NCBI GenBank assembly: GCA_019113455.1
Contig: DXHG01000171.1
Location: forward strand, 1-9,922
Origin: Candidatus Treponema faecavium
GTDB lineage: Bacteria > Spirochaetota > Spirochaetia > Treponematales > Treponemataceae
Length of the DNA: 9,922 bases
Reading direction: 5' to 3'
Positions 1 through 5,854 of this stretch are shown one piece after another. The position numbers and the translations under genes were made by a program. A model generated the notes under the pieces. The model ran no database searches. It had not been told where the DNA came from and saw only the letters and a list, made by a program, of their open reading frames with translations. Position 1 is the stretch's first letter. Each line of letters begins with the position of its first letter.

Positions 1-145
1 TTTGCCGACGGCAAACAGAAAATTTGCCGATTGCAAGTGCGCCGCTGGCCATCGGCAAAATTCATGTCTGATAAATGGCAAAATGTAAAAAAGACAATCG
101 GCAAATTTTTATTTTTTAAATGGGAAATTTTTTGCCGTTGGCAAA
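1..145. repeat. Degenerate tandem array of 15-bp palindromic units (~22-bp period)
   Basis: At least five recognisable copies of a palindrome close to TTTGCCGAYGGCAAA lie at 1-15, 23-37, 45-59, 91-105 and 131-145. Two weaker ones lie at 68-82 and 113-127. Centres fall near 8, 30, 52, 75, 98, 120 and 138, so the spacing is 22-23 bp except for the last step of 18. Units 1 and 7 are near-perfect inverted repeats (TTTGCCG/CGGCAAA and TTTGCC/GGCAAA). The others keep one half-site well and the second poorly. The spacers are AT-rich and not conserved. The first unit begins at base 1, so the array may extend beyond the window. A spacing of about two helical turns would put the sites on one face of the DNA, as in iterons or operator arrays, but decayed non-functional repeat DNA is equally possible. 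No gene can be assigned to this stretch. Confidence 0.7.
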
Positions 146-214
146 GTATCTGACAACGGGTTTAGAGTCTGCACGCCGCACTGCCGCGCGCAGAAAATAA
201 AACGCTTTCATACC

Positions 215-880
215 GTGCAAGGCTTAGTGCGTGGCGCTGCCGCATACGGCAGTTCGTCTTTATCCGGTTCCTGTTTGTTCTCAAAATACCTTGACATTTT
301 TTTTGTCATAGTACACGCGCGTGATATCTGTATGTATAAAGGCTGTGCAGGTATAGCCTGTATTGCGCCTGAGCTGACAGCGGTGTTTGCGGGAAACGAA
401 TACGTGGGCGCCGCAGTGAGCGTGCGGCTTCTGTCTCCGATTATCGTGATTGTGGGACTGGCGCATTTTGTCGGCCTGCAGATATTGTACACAAACAGAA
501 AAGAACACGTATATGCGGCGGCGGTATCCATAGCGGCTGTGGTGAATGCGGCGTGCAATTATGTGCTTATTTCGCGCTGGAGTTATAACGGCGCTGTTGT
601 GGGAACGCTGATAGCGGAAATAACCGGTCTTGCGGTGATGAGTGTTGTCGGCTGGAAGTATATCAGGGAAAGCGGGGCGGTGAGTGCTGATTTGCTGAAA
701 TACGCTGCTGCTGCGGCTGTTATGAGCGGCATACTGTATGCGCTCAAACCAGCGGCTGCGCGTCTGCCTGATATGGCGTCAGCGGCAGTGCAGATAGCTA
801 TTGGCTGTGCTGTGTACAGCGGCTGTCTGCTTATACTGCGTGATGACTGTGTAAAATTATTGCGGCGAAGACGCGTATGA
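215..880 (+). pseudogene. 5'-truncated Wzx/MATE-type polysaccharide flippase remnant
   Basis: The open frame (GTG at 215, 221 codons) matches only the C-terminal part of Wzx/RfbX-type membrane flippases, which move lipid-linked oligosaccharides across the inner membrane. The family-like stretch runs from about IAPELTAVFAGNEY (residues 50-63) through a reentrant helix pair, a long TM segment, the NYVLI...YNGAVVGTLIAE region, and two more hydrophobic helices. It ends in a basic tail (LLRRRRV). Full-length members have about 400-500 residues and 12-14 helices, so roughly the first half is missing. Residues 1-48 have little hydrophobic pattern, and HARDICMYKG interrupts where a helix is expected. 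The +1 frame there reads VISVCI, which would fit a helix better and hints at compensating frameshifts. There is no good Shine-Dalgarno before 215. The 5' side is replaced by the palindrome array, so I read this as a decaying gene fragment. It converges on the gene at 912-2114. Confidence 0.65.
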
Positions 881-911
881 TTGTTGTATTGCTGTTTCTG
901 CAGCTTTTGTT

Positions 912-2114
912 CTACTGCCGCTTGCGGGCAAGCGTTTTGATATACGGGATTGCGTTGGGGACTTTTTCCCATACGCGCTTGAACTGGGCAGCGTACATGT
1001 ACGCCTCGTCTTCTCCGCCGCATATTGTATACTCAAGCGGCTCGGGAAAATCGGCGGCATCGTCTGCAAGGAACCGTACGACAAACTTGTTTGATTCGTT
1101 TGCTTCTTTTACCGCCTGCTTGAGTTCCGCATCGGGCGCATCTGCCGCAATCAGGTATAATACCCGCGACCACAACATATCGCAGAAATAGTCTTCATAA
1201 TGGCTGTACAGTTCTTCAGCTTTATCATACTGCTTTAAGTCAATATAGCAGTGCGCAAGGTAGTGGCGCGCGCCGACATTATCGCCGGGGCACAGCTCAA
1301 GCATATACGCAAATATCTCTGCGGCGGCAGCGCTTTGGCCCATTTCAAAGTATATTTGCCCTTTACTGAACATCGCCCGCATATACGGCCGCGTGTCCAG
1401 AATGAGCCAGAAGTCCCCTTTGTTTTTCTCAAAATACGCTTTGCCGAAAAACGTTTCATACATGGTAATTATTTCGTTATAGAGCTCAAGCGCCGACTCT
1501 GGGGTCTGTGCCTCTGCTGCCTCGTAAAAGAGCCGCTCGCTCAGATCGAACATTTCCATGAGGGAAAGATATCTTTTTTCTTCGGGACTCTTGAACGGTT
1601 TGCGTTTGGTGCTCAAAACAGGCGCTTCATCTACCGGTTCCTGCATCCGCTGTGAGGCCATAAACTGCTTTGGCGTGAACGAATTGCCGGGGTTTTCGAT
1701 GTCGCTCAGCGTGTGATCATTGAGCACGTAAAGCCCGCGTCTATAAGCGATGGGCAGGATTCGTTTAATGCCGTTCATTCTTGCGGTAGACGAGCGGCTG
1801 TAGTTGTTCGCGGCAGACACGTCGGCAAGGTGCGGGGCAATATCGTTTTCATATATCGATAACAGGCCGTCTTTTTCCATGTGCGTTTTGAGCGCTTCGG
1901 TAAAGGCTTTGACAAGACCGCTGAGTGTGGTTATGTCTTTTGCCGGTATGACCGTTCCGTAAAAAGAGTACGCGTTGAGAATCACAAAGAATGGTTTATA
2001 GTTTATATTGCACATGTCGCACAGCCATTCGCAATAGCGGTTTTCCGCCTGGTTATTGGTGAGCTGCAGGTCTTGTATGCTTTCCTGCGCGTTTTTGGTG
2101 AATCGTATAAGCAT
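912..2114 (-). CDS. DUF6933-like plus ST7-like TPR protein
   Basis: This 400-aa protein is predicted to be cytoplasmic, with no signal peptide or membrane segment. Residues 1 to about 155 resemble the DUF6933 family: a MLIRFTKN start, the FFVILNAYSFYGTVIP core, and NDHTLSDIEN. That domain is common as a stand-alone protein of unknown function. A charged linker (about 156-180) leads to a C-terminal helical repeat domain (about 185-390). Its run TRPYMRAM, KGQIYFEMGQ, AAEIFAYMLELCPGDN, ARHYLAHCYIDLKQYDKAEELY looks like the TPR region of ST7-like proteins, including the trailing motif EAYMYAAQFKRVWEKVP. The start at 2114 is supported by AGGAG on the minus strand (about 2122-2127), 7 nt upstream, and by a promoter at 2183-2212. 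The gene stands alone and is convergent with the flippase remnant. The family assignments are from recalled sequence patterns. Function is unknown; TPR suggests protein binding. Confidence 0.75.
   Translation of the reverse strand: MLIRFTKNAQESIQDLQLTNNQAENRYCEWLCDMCNINYKPFFVILNAYSFYGTVIPAKDITTLSGLVKAFTEALKTHMEKDGLLSIYENDIAPHLADVSAANNYSRSSTARMNGIKRILPIAYRRGLYVLNDHTLSDIENPGNSFTPKQFMASQRMQEPVDEAPVLSTKRKPFKSPEEKRYLSLMEMFDLSERLFYEAAEAQTPESALELYNEIITMYETFFGKAYFEKNKGDFWLILDTRPYMRAMFSKGQIYFEMGQSAAAAEIFAYMLELCPGDNVGARHYLAHCYIDLKQYDKAEELYSHYEDYFCDMLWSRVLYLIAADAPDAELKQAVKEANESNKFVVRFLADDAADFPEPLEYTICGGEDEAYMYAAQFKRVWEKVPNAIPYIKTLARKRQ
919..938 (+). terminator. Possible terminator hairpin for the flippase remnant
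   Basis: CGCTTGC (919-925), a 2-nt loop, GCAAGCG (928-934) and then TTTT form a compact perfect stem with a short U-tract. It lies 38 bp after the flippase stop codon. It also lies inside the last codons of the convergent gene, so it may be coincidental. The tight loop and the tract of only four T residues make it weak. Confidence 0.3.
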
Positions 2115-2182
2115 GGTAATACTCCTGTGTATGAAGTGCTGTATCAGCCCTGTCAGCGAAAACGAAAGTCAGATTCAGTTAA

Positions 2183-2212
2183 AGTATACCGCGCATGAGG
2201 TGTATTTGTCAT
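2183..2212 (-). promoter_or_regulatory. Sigma-70 type promoter for the DUF6933/TPR gene
   Basis: On the minus strand, ATGACA (-35, 2207-2212) and TATACT (-10, 2183-2188) are separated by 18 bp. Each matches the consensus at 5 of 6 positions. The -10 box lies about 70 bp upstream of the start codon at 2114, leaving a 5' UTR of roughly 60 nt. Confidence 0.6.
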
Positions 2213-2298
2213 CCTATGCTGCCCAGAGCTCCGCATTTGCGTTGCACGCGGGCTTTTTCTTTTGTTCTCTATAACTCCCCAGGGCTGGAAGAGGGGCG

Positions 2299-2349
2299 GG
2301 GAAGAGAGGGGAGAAACAACGCCTCTGAAAAAGAGGTTTCTCCCTTCCC
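2299..2349. repeat. Long imperfect inverted repeat (GA/TC hairpin)
   Basis: GGGAGAAAC (2309-2317) pairs perfectly with GTTTCTCCC (2336-2344). An inner CTCT/AGAG stem closes a GAAAA loop, with a 5-nt bulge on the left arm. An outer GGGAA/TTCCC pairing (2299-2303 with 2345-2349) adds a second 5-nt left bulge. No T-run follows on either strand, so it is not a standard terminator. It could be a dispersed intergenic repeat, a small structured RNA, or a DNA structure. Its sequence alone does not decide. Confidence 0.55.
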
Positions 2350-2473
2350 AAAAACAAATTACAGAGAATAAGAAAGGGAAAAAAGCGTACATGCACACGC
2401 AGCAGCACCCCGCGGGGCCTGCAAATTTAGCGCCGCCTGTGCATCATGCAGTAAATGCAGCTGTTCCGCTCGC

Positions 2474-2502
2474 TTGAATCTGTTCTATTATCCGGCTATA
2501 CT
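2474..2502 (+). promoter_or_regulatory. tpiA sigma-70 promoter
   Basis: TTGAAT (2474-2479) and TATACT (2497-2502) are separated by 17 bp. The -10 box matches 5 of 6 and the -35 box 4 of 6 consensus bases. The predicted transcription start falls near 2508-2510, at the foot of the hairpin at 2510-2532. The tpiA start codon is about 55 bp further on. Confidence 0.65.
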
Positions 2503-2509
2503 GGAGCAG

Positions 2510-2532
2510 ACAGGCGAAACAGAACCGCCTGT
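2510..2532 (+). other. Leader hairpin at the predicted 5' end of tpiA mRNA
   Basis: ACAGGCG (2510-2516) and CGCCTGT (2526-2532) form a 7-bp stem around a 9-nt loop, immediately after the predicted start site. No T-run follows, so it is not an attenuator terminator. A 5' stem that protects the message from decay is one plausible role, by inference. Confidence 0.4.
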
Positions 2533-2563
2533 GATGTAAGAGTTTATAAGGAGTTGTACTAGT

Positions 2564-3316
2564 ATGAGCAGACAGTATTACATTGCCGGCAACTGGAAAA
2601 TGAACAAGGTTAAGGGCGAGGCGGTCGAGCTTGCGAAGGCGCTTGTTGAACAGCTGAAAGACGGAAAAAACAAATATATGATTGCTCCGTCGTTTACGAA
2701 TCTCGACGCGGTGGCGCAAGTGGTAAAAGGTTCCAATATCCTTTTGGGCGCGCAGAATATGTCTACCGAGGAATCCGGCGCGCATACCGGCGAAGTGTCC
2801 GTGCTGATGCTCAAGGATTTGGGCGTGCAGACGGTTATCCTGGGACATTCGGAACGCCGCCACATCTACAAAGAAGACGACGCGATGATCAATAAGAAAG
2901 TCAAGCTTGCGCTTGCGCACGGGCTTGAGGTAGTGCTGTGCATCGGAGAGCTGCTTGAAGAGCGCGAGGCGGGAAAAGCCGAGCAGGTATGCGAGGAGCA
3001 GACACGCAAGGGGCTTGCGGGCGTATCGGCGGCTGATATGGCGAAAGTTATTATTGCGTATGAGCCGGTGTGGGCTATTGGCACGGGAAAAACGGCGACT
3101 CCTGAAGACGCGCAGGCAATTCACCAGTTTACGCGCGGCGTGCTTGCTGACATGTATGGCAAAGACGTTGCTGAGCAGACGATTATCCAGTACGGCGGTT
3201 CGATGAAGGCGGAGAACGCGGCGGCGCTGCTTGCGCAGCCTGATGTTGACGGCGGTCTTATCGGCGGCGCGTCTTTGAAAGCGGAGACATTCATTCCTAT
3301 CTGCAAGACATACTAA
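2564..3316 (+). CDS. tpiA: Triosephosphate isomerase
   Basis: This enzyme interconverts dihydroxyacetone phosphate and glyceraldehyde 3-phosphate in glycolysis, as a cytoplasmic homodimer with a TIM-barrel fold. The 250-aa length is standard. All active-site elements are visible: GNWKMN with Asn10 and Lys12, the electrophilic His95 in ILGHSERR, the catalytic base Glu167 in AYEPVWAIGTG, the flexible phosphate-gripping loop 6 (about 171-179), YGGS at 210-213, and the GGAS phosphate-binding turn near the C-terminus. The ATG at 2564 is preceded by AAGGAG (2548-2553), 10 nt away. It has its own promoter and a strong terminator, so it is transcribed separately from the secG/V-ATPase unit downstream. 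It shows no truncation or missing residue. Confidence 0.98.
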   Translation: MSRQYYIAGNWKMNKVKGEAVELAKALVEQLKDGKNKYMIAPSFTNLDAVAQVVKGSNILLGAQNMSTEESGAHTGEVSVLMLKDLGVQTVILGHSERRHIYKEDDAMINKKVKLALAHGLEVVLCIGELLEEREAGKAEQVCEEQTRKGLAGVSAADMAKVIIAYEPVWAIGTGKTATPEDAQAIHQFTRGVLADMYGKDVAEQTIIQYGGSMKAENAAALLAQPDVDGGLIGGASLKAETFIPICKTY

Positions 3317-3336
3317 GCTTGCAGGTATTGGCATAC

Positions 3337-3374
3337 AGGCTGTTTGGGCATACGCTGCACAAACAGCCTTTTTT
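3337..3374 (+). terminator. Rho-independent terminator after tpiA
   Basis: AGGCTGTTTG (3337-3346) and CAAACAGCCT (3360-3369) form a perfect 10-bp stem with a 13-nt loop, followed directly by TTTTTT (3369-3374). It starts 20 bp after the tpiA stop codon. Confidence 0.9.
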
Positions 3375-3394
3375 ATGCTGCCGGTGTTATTTTT

Positions 3395-3403
3395 TGTTAT
3401 AAT
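3395..3403 (+). promoter_or_regulatory. Extended -10 promoter candidate upstream of secG
   Basis: TGTTATAAT is a perfect extended -10 element (TGnTATAAT) just after the tpiA terminator. No good -35 box sits 17 bp upstream (ATGCTG at that place), which is tolerated for extended -10 promoters. It would give a secG leader of a little over 100 nt. Confidence 0.4.
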
Positions 3404-3423
3404 TATTAGTCAGTGCGCATTGC

Positions 3424-3452
3424 TTGCACAAAACACCTATTTAAGCTATTAT
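3424..3452 (+). promoter_or_regulatory. Second promoter candidate for the secG-V-ATPase operon
   Basis: TTGCAC (3424-3429) and TATTAT (3447-3452) are 17 bp apart. The -10 box matches 5 of 6 and the -35 box only 3 of 6 bases. Either this, the extended -10 at 3395-3403, or both could drive secG and the genes after it. Confidence 0.4.
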
Positions 3453-3518
3453 TCTAGCCAATAATCTGCATACGTGCGGATCATTTTTTCTATATATGAA
3501 CAGTGGAGTTTTTTAGCT

Positions 3519-3959
3519 ATGGGTGTTATCGGTGTTATTCTGTTAGTCGCGTTTATTATAATCTGTATGCTGCTTGTCTGTATTGTGCTTATTCAGAATG
3601 AATCAGGCAGCGGCATGGGAGGCCTGTTAGGCGGAGGCAATTCCATTGCGTTCGGTTCCCGCTCGGGCAATGTGCTGACAAAAACAACATATATTCTGGT
3701 AACGCTGTTTTTTGTTTCCACAATCGGGCTGGCGCTGCTGAATAAAACGAATGACGTGCAGCCGCTGAGTACGGAAGCGGTGCAGACCGATGCGAATTCT
3801 CTGGAATCATGGCTTGACAGTGCTTCTGCAGAAGACGCGGCAGGTGCTGCGGCGGAGACGGCTGCTGATGAAAACGCTGCTGCGGCAGAAACTGCCGGTG
3901 GCGCAGATGACGGAGCTGTCGCTGATACGACGGCGCAGACGGAAACTGCGGCGCAGTAA
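3519..3959 (+). CDS. secG: Protein-export translocon subunit SecG
   Basis: SecG is the small accessory subunit of the SecYEG inner-membrane channel. The 146-aa product has a first helix (about 4-25) and the conserved VLIQNESGSGMGGLLGGG loop. The IAFGSRSGNVLTKTT signature follows, then a second helix (about 58-74), which is the usual SecG plan. Residues 75-146 form a long Ala/Glu/Asp/Thr-rich tail of low complexity, about twice the core length and unusual compared with 70-110-aa SecG proteins. In the known topology both termini face the periplasm, so the tail would be external to the cytoplasm. An in-frame GTG at 3474 would add 15 residues. I prefer the ATG at 3519, because GGAG (3505-3508) lies 10 nt upstream and the protein then starts at the family's usual position. 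The gene ends 16 bp before the EIIA gene. Confidence 0.92.
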   Translation: MGVIGVILLVAFIIICMLLVCIVLIQNESGSGMGGLLGGGNSIAFGSRSGNVLTKTTYILVTLFFVSTIGLALLNKTNDVQPLSTEAVQTDANSLESWLDSASAEDAAGAAAETAADENAAAAETAGGADDGAVADTTAQTETAAQ

Positions 3960-3975
3960 TGTTCAGGAGGCGGTG

Positions 3976-4452
3976 ATGATCCTTTCTAAAGTATTCAGTC
4001 CTAAATCGATAAATATAAACCTGCAGAGCGAAGACAAGGATGAGGTTTTTGAAGAGCTTCTTGAATCGATCGTCGTGGTTAACCCGGGACTGGACCGCGG
4101 AGATGCACTTAAGGCGCTTCATGAACGCGAAAACAAAATGTCTACCGGCATTATTCACGATATTGCAGTGCCGCACGGAAACTGCAAGTCAGTGAACGGG
4201 GTAAAAGGCGCTATCGGCATATCGCATGACGGCATTGCCTACGATGCGCTTGATAAATCAAATGTGCATATTGTTATTATGCTGCTTGCATCTCCTGATG
4301 ACTGCGAGTTTCATTTGCAGGTATTAAAACGGCTGCTGCTTGTGCTCCAGCAGCCGCATTTCTGTGAGCTCCTTGAACAGCAGGAGTCAGCGGCAGACGT
4401 GTACGATATGCTGATGCGGTTTGAAGATTCTGTCGTGGCCGGGGCCTTATAA
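3976..4452 (+). CDS. ptsN: PTS EIIA (PtsN/fructose-type) phosphocarrier protein
   Basis: This is a 158-aa single-domain member of the PTS EIIA type-2 fold (fructose/mannitol/nitrogen branch). The phosphoacceptor is His67 in GIIHDIAVPHGN, the family's GIAxPH signature. Downstream, IGISHDGIAYDALDKSNVHIVIMLLASP and HLQVLKRLLLVL are the usual core strands and the helix after the active site. No EIIB or EIIC domain and no transporter gene are nearby, so a regulatory PtsN-like role is more likely than sugar transport. It would accept phosphate from HPr or a paralogue. The ATG at 3976 has AGGAGG (3965-3970) 5 nt upstream; an adjacent GTG at 3973 is a weaker alternative. It sits 16 bp after secG and 37 bp before the first V-ATPase gene, which suggests co-transcription. 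Its target is unknown. Confidence 0.88.
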   Translation: MILSKVFSPKSININLQSEDKDEVFEELLESIVVVNPGLDRGDALKALHERENKMSTGIIHDIAVPHGNCKSVNGVKGAIGISHDGIAYDALDKSNVHIVIMLLASPDDCEFHLQVLKRLLLVLQQPHFCELLEQQESAADVYDMLMRFEDSVVAGAL

Positions 4453-4489
4453 ACGCAAGAACGGTACACACTGTGTTTGGAGGTGCATG

Positions 4490-4795
4490 ATGGCTGAAAG
4501 TGATGTGATTGAGCATTTGATATCCGTGGAGCATGAAGCGGCCTCTCTGATGCAGGATGCCCAGATTGAGGCTGATAAGCGGATATCCGCCGCTAAAGTG
4601 CAGGCGGATGAGTTATATAAAAAACAATATGAGCAGCTTATTTTGGAGCTGGACGCGCAGTATGAAAAACGCAGCGCCGAGATAACGCAGAAAAAAGATG
4701 CTGACTTTAGAGCATACCAGGAAAATATAGAGCACCTGCAGACTGATGAGGCGTCGTTCAATACGCTTCTCGATTCGCTTTTATTCGCACAGTAG
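4490..4795 (+). CDS. Small coiled-coil V-ATPase peripheral-stalk subunit (G/H-like)
   Basis: This 101-aa, highly charged protein is almost entirely predicted alpha-helical coiled coil. An opening DVIEHLISVEHEAASLMQDA resembles bacterial and archaeal V/A-ATPase subunit H/G starts. A heptad-like region rich in Ala, Glu, Lys and Gln follows, from about 20 to 90. In V/A-ATPases such a subunit pairs with subunit E to form the peripheral stalk that holds the catalytic head still. Subunit E is encoded further down this same cluster (8615-9253), and this is the first V-ATPase gene. The start at 4490 has GGAGG (4479-4483) 6 nt upstream. The assignment rests on length, coiled-coil character and position, because primary sequence in this family is poorly conserved. 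The leader at 4466-4476 also contains a small ACACA-C-TGTGT palindrome of unknown meaning. Confidence 0.75.
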   Translation: MAESDVIEHLISVEHEAASLMQDAQIEADKRISAAKVQADELYKKQYEQLILELDAQYEKRSAEITQKKDADFRAYQENIEHLQTDEASFNTLLDSLLFAQ

Positions 4796-4811
4796 TCAGG
4801 GGCTCCGCGGT

Positions 4812-5837
4812 ATGGATAGATCAGGAGAGGCTGCCTATATATATGCCAAAGCAAGCGGTATGCTCGCGAAATCGTTTGTCGGCGAGCGTATGTCGCGCGT
4901 GCTTGAAGTGCGTTCTCTGGCGGAGCTGTGGTCGCTGCTGTTTAAGACGGAAGTTCCTGCCGTGCCGGAATTTTTTCTTGCACAGAAAATCGAGCAGACC
5001 GCCGAGAAAAAGTTTCTTGACGACTATATAAAACTTCTGCGCAGCTATTCGCACCCACCGCAAGTGCTGATATGGCTGCTGCGGTTTTATGATATAGACA
5101 ATCTCAAAGATATTGCGGCGGCGCTGTGTCTTGAAAAGCAGGATATGCCGTATCTTGCCGATATCGGCAGTTACAGTTTTCTGCACTATAACCGGTGGCC
5201 GGACATCGCAGCGATTACGCGGGGTACGCCGGTTGCATGGTATAATGCGGTGCCTGATATTCATTCACAGCATGCGATGGATCTGCGCCTTGATCGGGAG
5301 TATACACAGGAGTTATGGCGGTCGGTGGAAGCGCTTGCGGCGGCTGACCGCGAAACGGTTGAACCCCTTATTAAAGAAGAAATAGTCATCAATAATATTT
5401 TGTGGGCGCTCAGGCTGCGGATATATTACGGCATGGATGACGATGCCATTAAGGCGCGCCTGGTCAATGCTGCGGTGGGAGAGATTAACGATCTGGCGTC
5501 TCCTGCTCTTGCGGTGCTTAAGCGGCCGGTTGATTCTTTTGCCGCGTGGGAAGACTGGAAGTATGCTGATTTGCTTAATCCGCATGAAGAAGGCGCGGTA
5601 TGGAAAATCGATCCGCGCTGGGTGGAGCTTTCGGCGAAAGTAATGCTTCAGAAAAAGGCGGCTGCTGTGTTCCACAAGGATCCGTTTTCCGTATCGGTGC
5701 TTGTGTCATGGTTCAAGCTGAAACAGTATGAACTTAACTGCATACGCACGGTTGCGGAAGGTCTCCGGCTGAATGTGGGAGCGTCTCAGATGGCAGAAGT
5801 AACCGGCTTTCATACTCACGCAGCTATTATTAACTAA
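4812..5837 (+). CDS. atpC: V-type ATPase subunit C (AC39/d-like)
   Basis: This is the 341-aa all-helical connector that caps the membrane c-ring and docks the central stalk (subunits D and F) onto it. Family features are the N-terminal YIYAKASGMLAKSFVGERM, in the place of the usual YxxARlraM start. Further features are repeated helical segments with LWSLLFKTE and LLRFYDIDNLK, and the closing SWFKLKQYELNCIRTVAEGLRLNVG, equivalent to the family's E-x-x-x-L-R-x-I-x-x-G ending. An in-frame ATG at 4746 would overlap the preceding gene and add a basic, atypical 22-residue extension. ATG 4812 fits better, with a modest AGGGG (4798-4802) 9 nt upstream. It begins 16 bp after the stop of the small stalk gene, so translational coupling is likely. 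In this pathway 'atpC' means the V-type C subunit, not the F-type epsilon. Confidence 0.88.
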   Translation: MDRSGEAAYIYAKASGMLAKSFVGERMSRVLEVRSLAELWSLLFKTEVPAVPEFFLAQKIEQTAEKKFLDDYIKLLRSYSHPPQVLIWLLRFYDIDNLKDIAAALCLEKQDMPYLADIGSYSFLHYNRWPDIAAITRGTPVAWYNAVPDIHSQHAMDLRLDREYTQELWRSVEALAAADRETVEPLIKEEIVINNILWALRLRIYYGMDDDAIKARLVNAAVGEINDLASPALAVLKRPVDSFAAWEDWKYADLLNPHEEGAVWKIDPRWVELSAKVMLQKKAAAVFHKDPFSVSVLVSWFKLKQYELNCIRTVAEGLRLNVGASQMAEVTGFHTHAAIIN

Positions 5838-5854
5838 AAGCGAGGAGGAGCGTT

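Larger units (their letters stand above)
2115..2563. other. 449-bp intergenic region between divergent genes
   Basis: No credible gene lies here. The short open frames on both strands have biased, low-complexity translations and no usable ribosome site. The region holds the minus-strand promoter (2183-2212), a purine-rich tract (about 2284-2316), the long hairpin at 2299-2349, an A-rich stretch (about 2350-2390), and the tpiA promoter and leader hairpin (2474-2532). From about 2213 to 2473 nothing beyond the hairpin can be assigned. Confidence 0.7.

Noticed and set aside
1..145. CRISPR array
   Set aside because: Repeats are only about 15 bp, degenerate and palindromic, with 7-8-bp spacers, and no cas genes are present. 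This does not fit CRISPR repeat or spacer sizes.
291..312. TTGACA (291-296) as a promoter -35 box inside the flippase remnant
   Set aside because: The bases at the 17-bp position (314-319, ACGCGC) do not resemble a -10 box, so the match is likely chance.
2220..2260. Terminator-like GC pairs followed by a T-rich run at about 2251-2265
   Set aside because: The possible stems are only 4 bp and conflict with each other, and no + strand gene lies upstream that needs a terminator.
2444..3334. 296-codon open frame antisense to tpiA
   Set aside because: It lies opposite a well-conserved enzyme gene, its translation is basic with no recognisable domain, and no ribosome site was found. It is a by-product of codon bias.
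3589..4176. 195-codon antisense frame over secG and ptsN
   Set aside because: It overlaps two well-supported genes and has no domain, start signal or promoter.
4466..4476. ACACA-C-TGTGT palindrome as an operator
   Set aside because: It is a single copy, 11 bp, within an intercistronic leader and without a nearby promoter. It is too short to support an operator claim.
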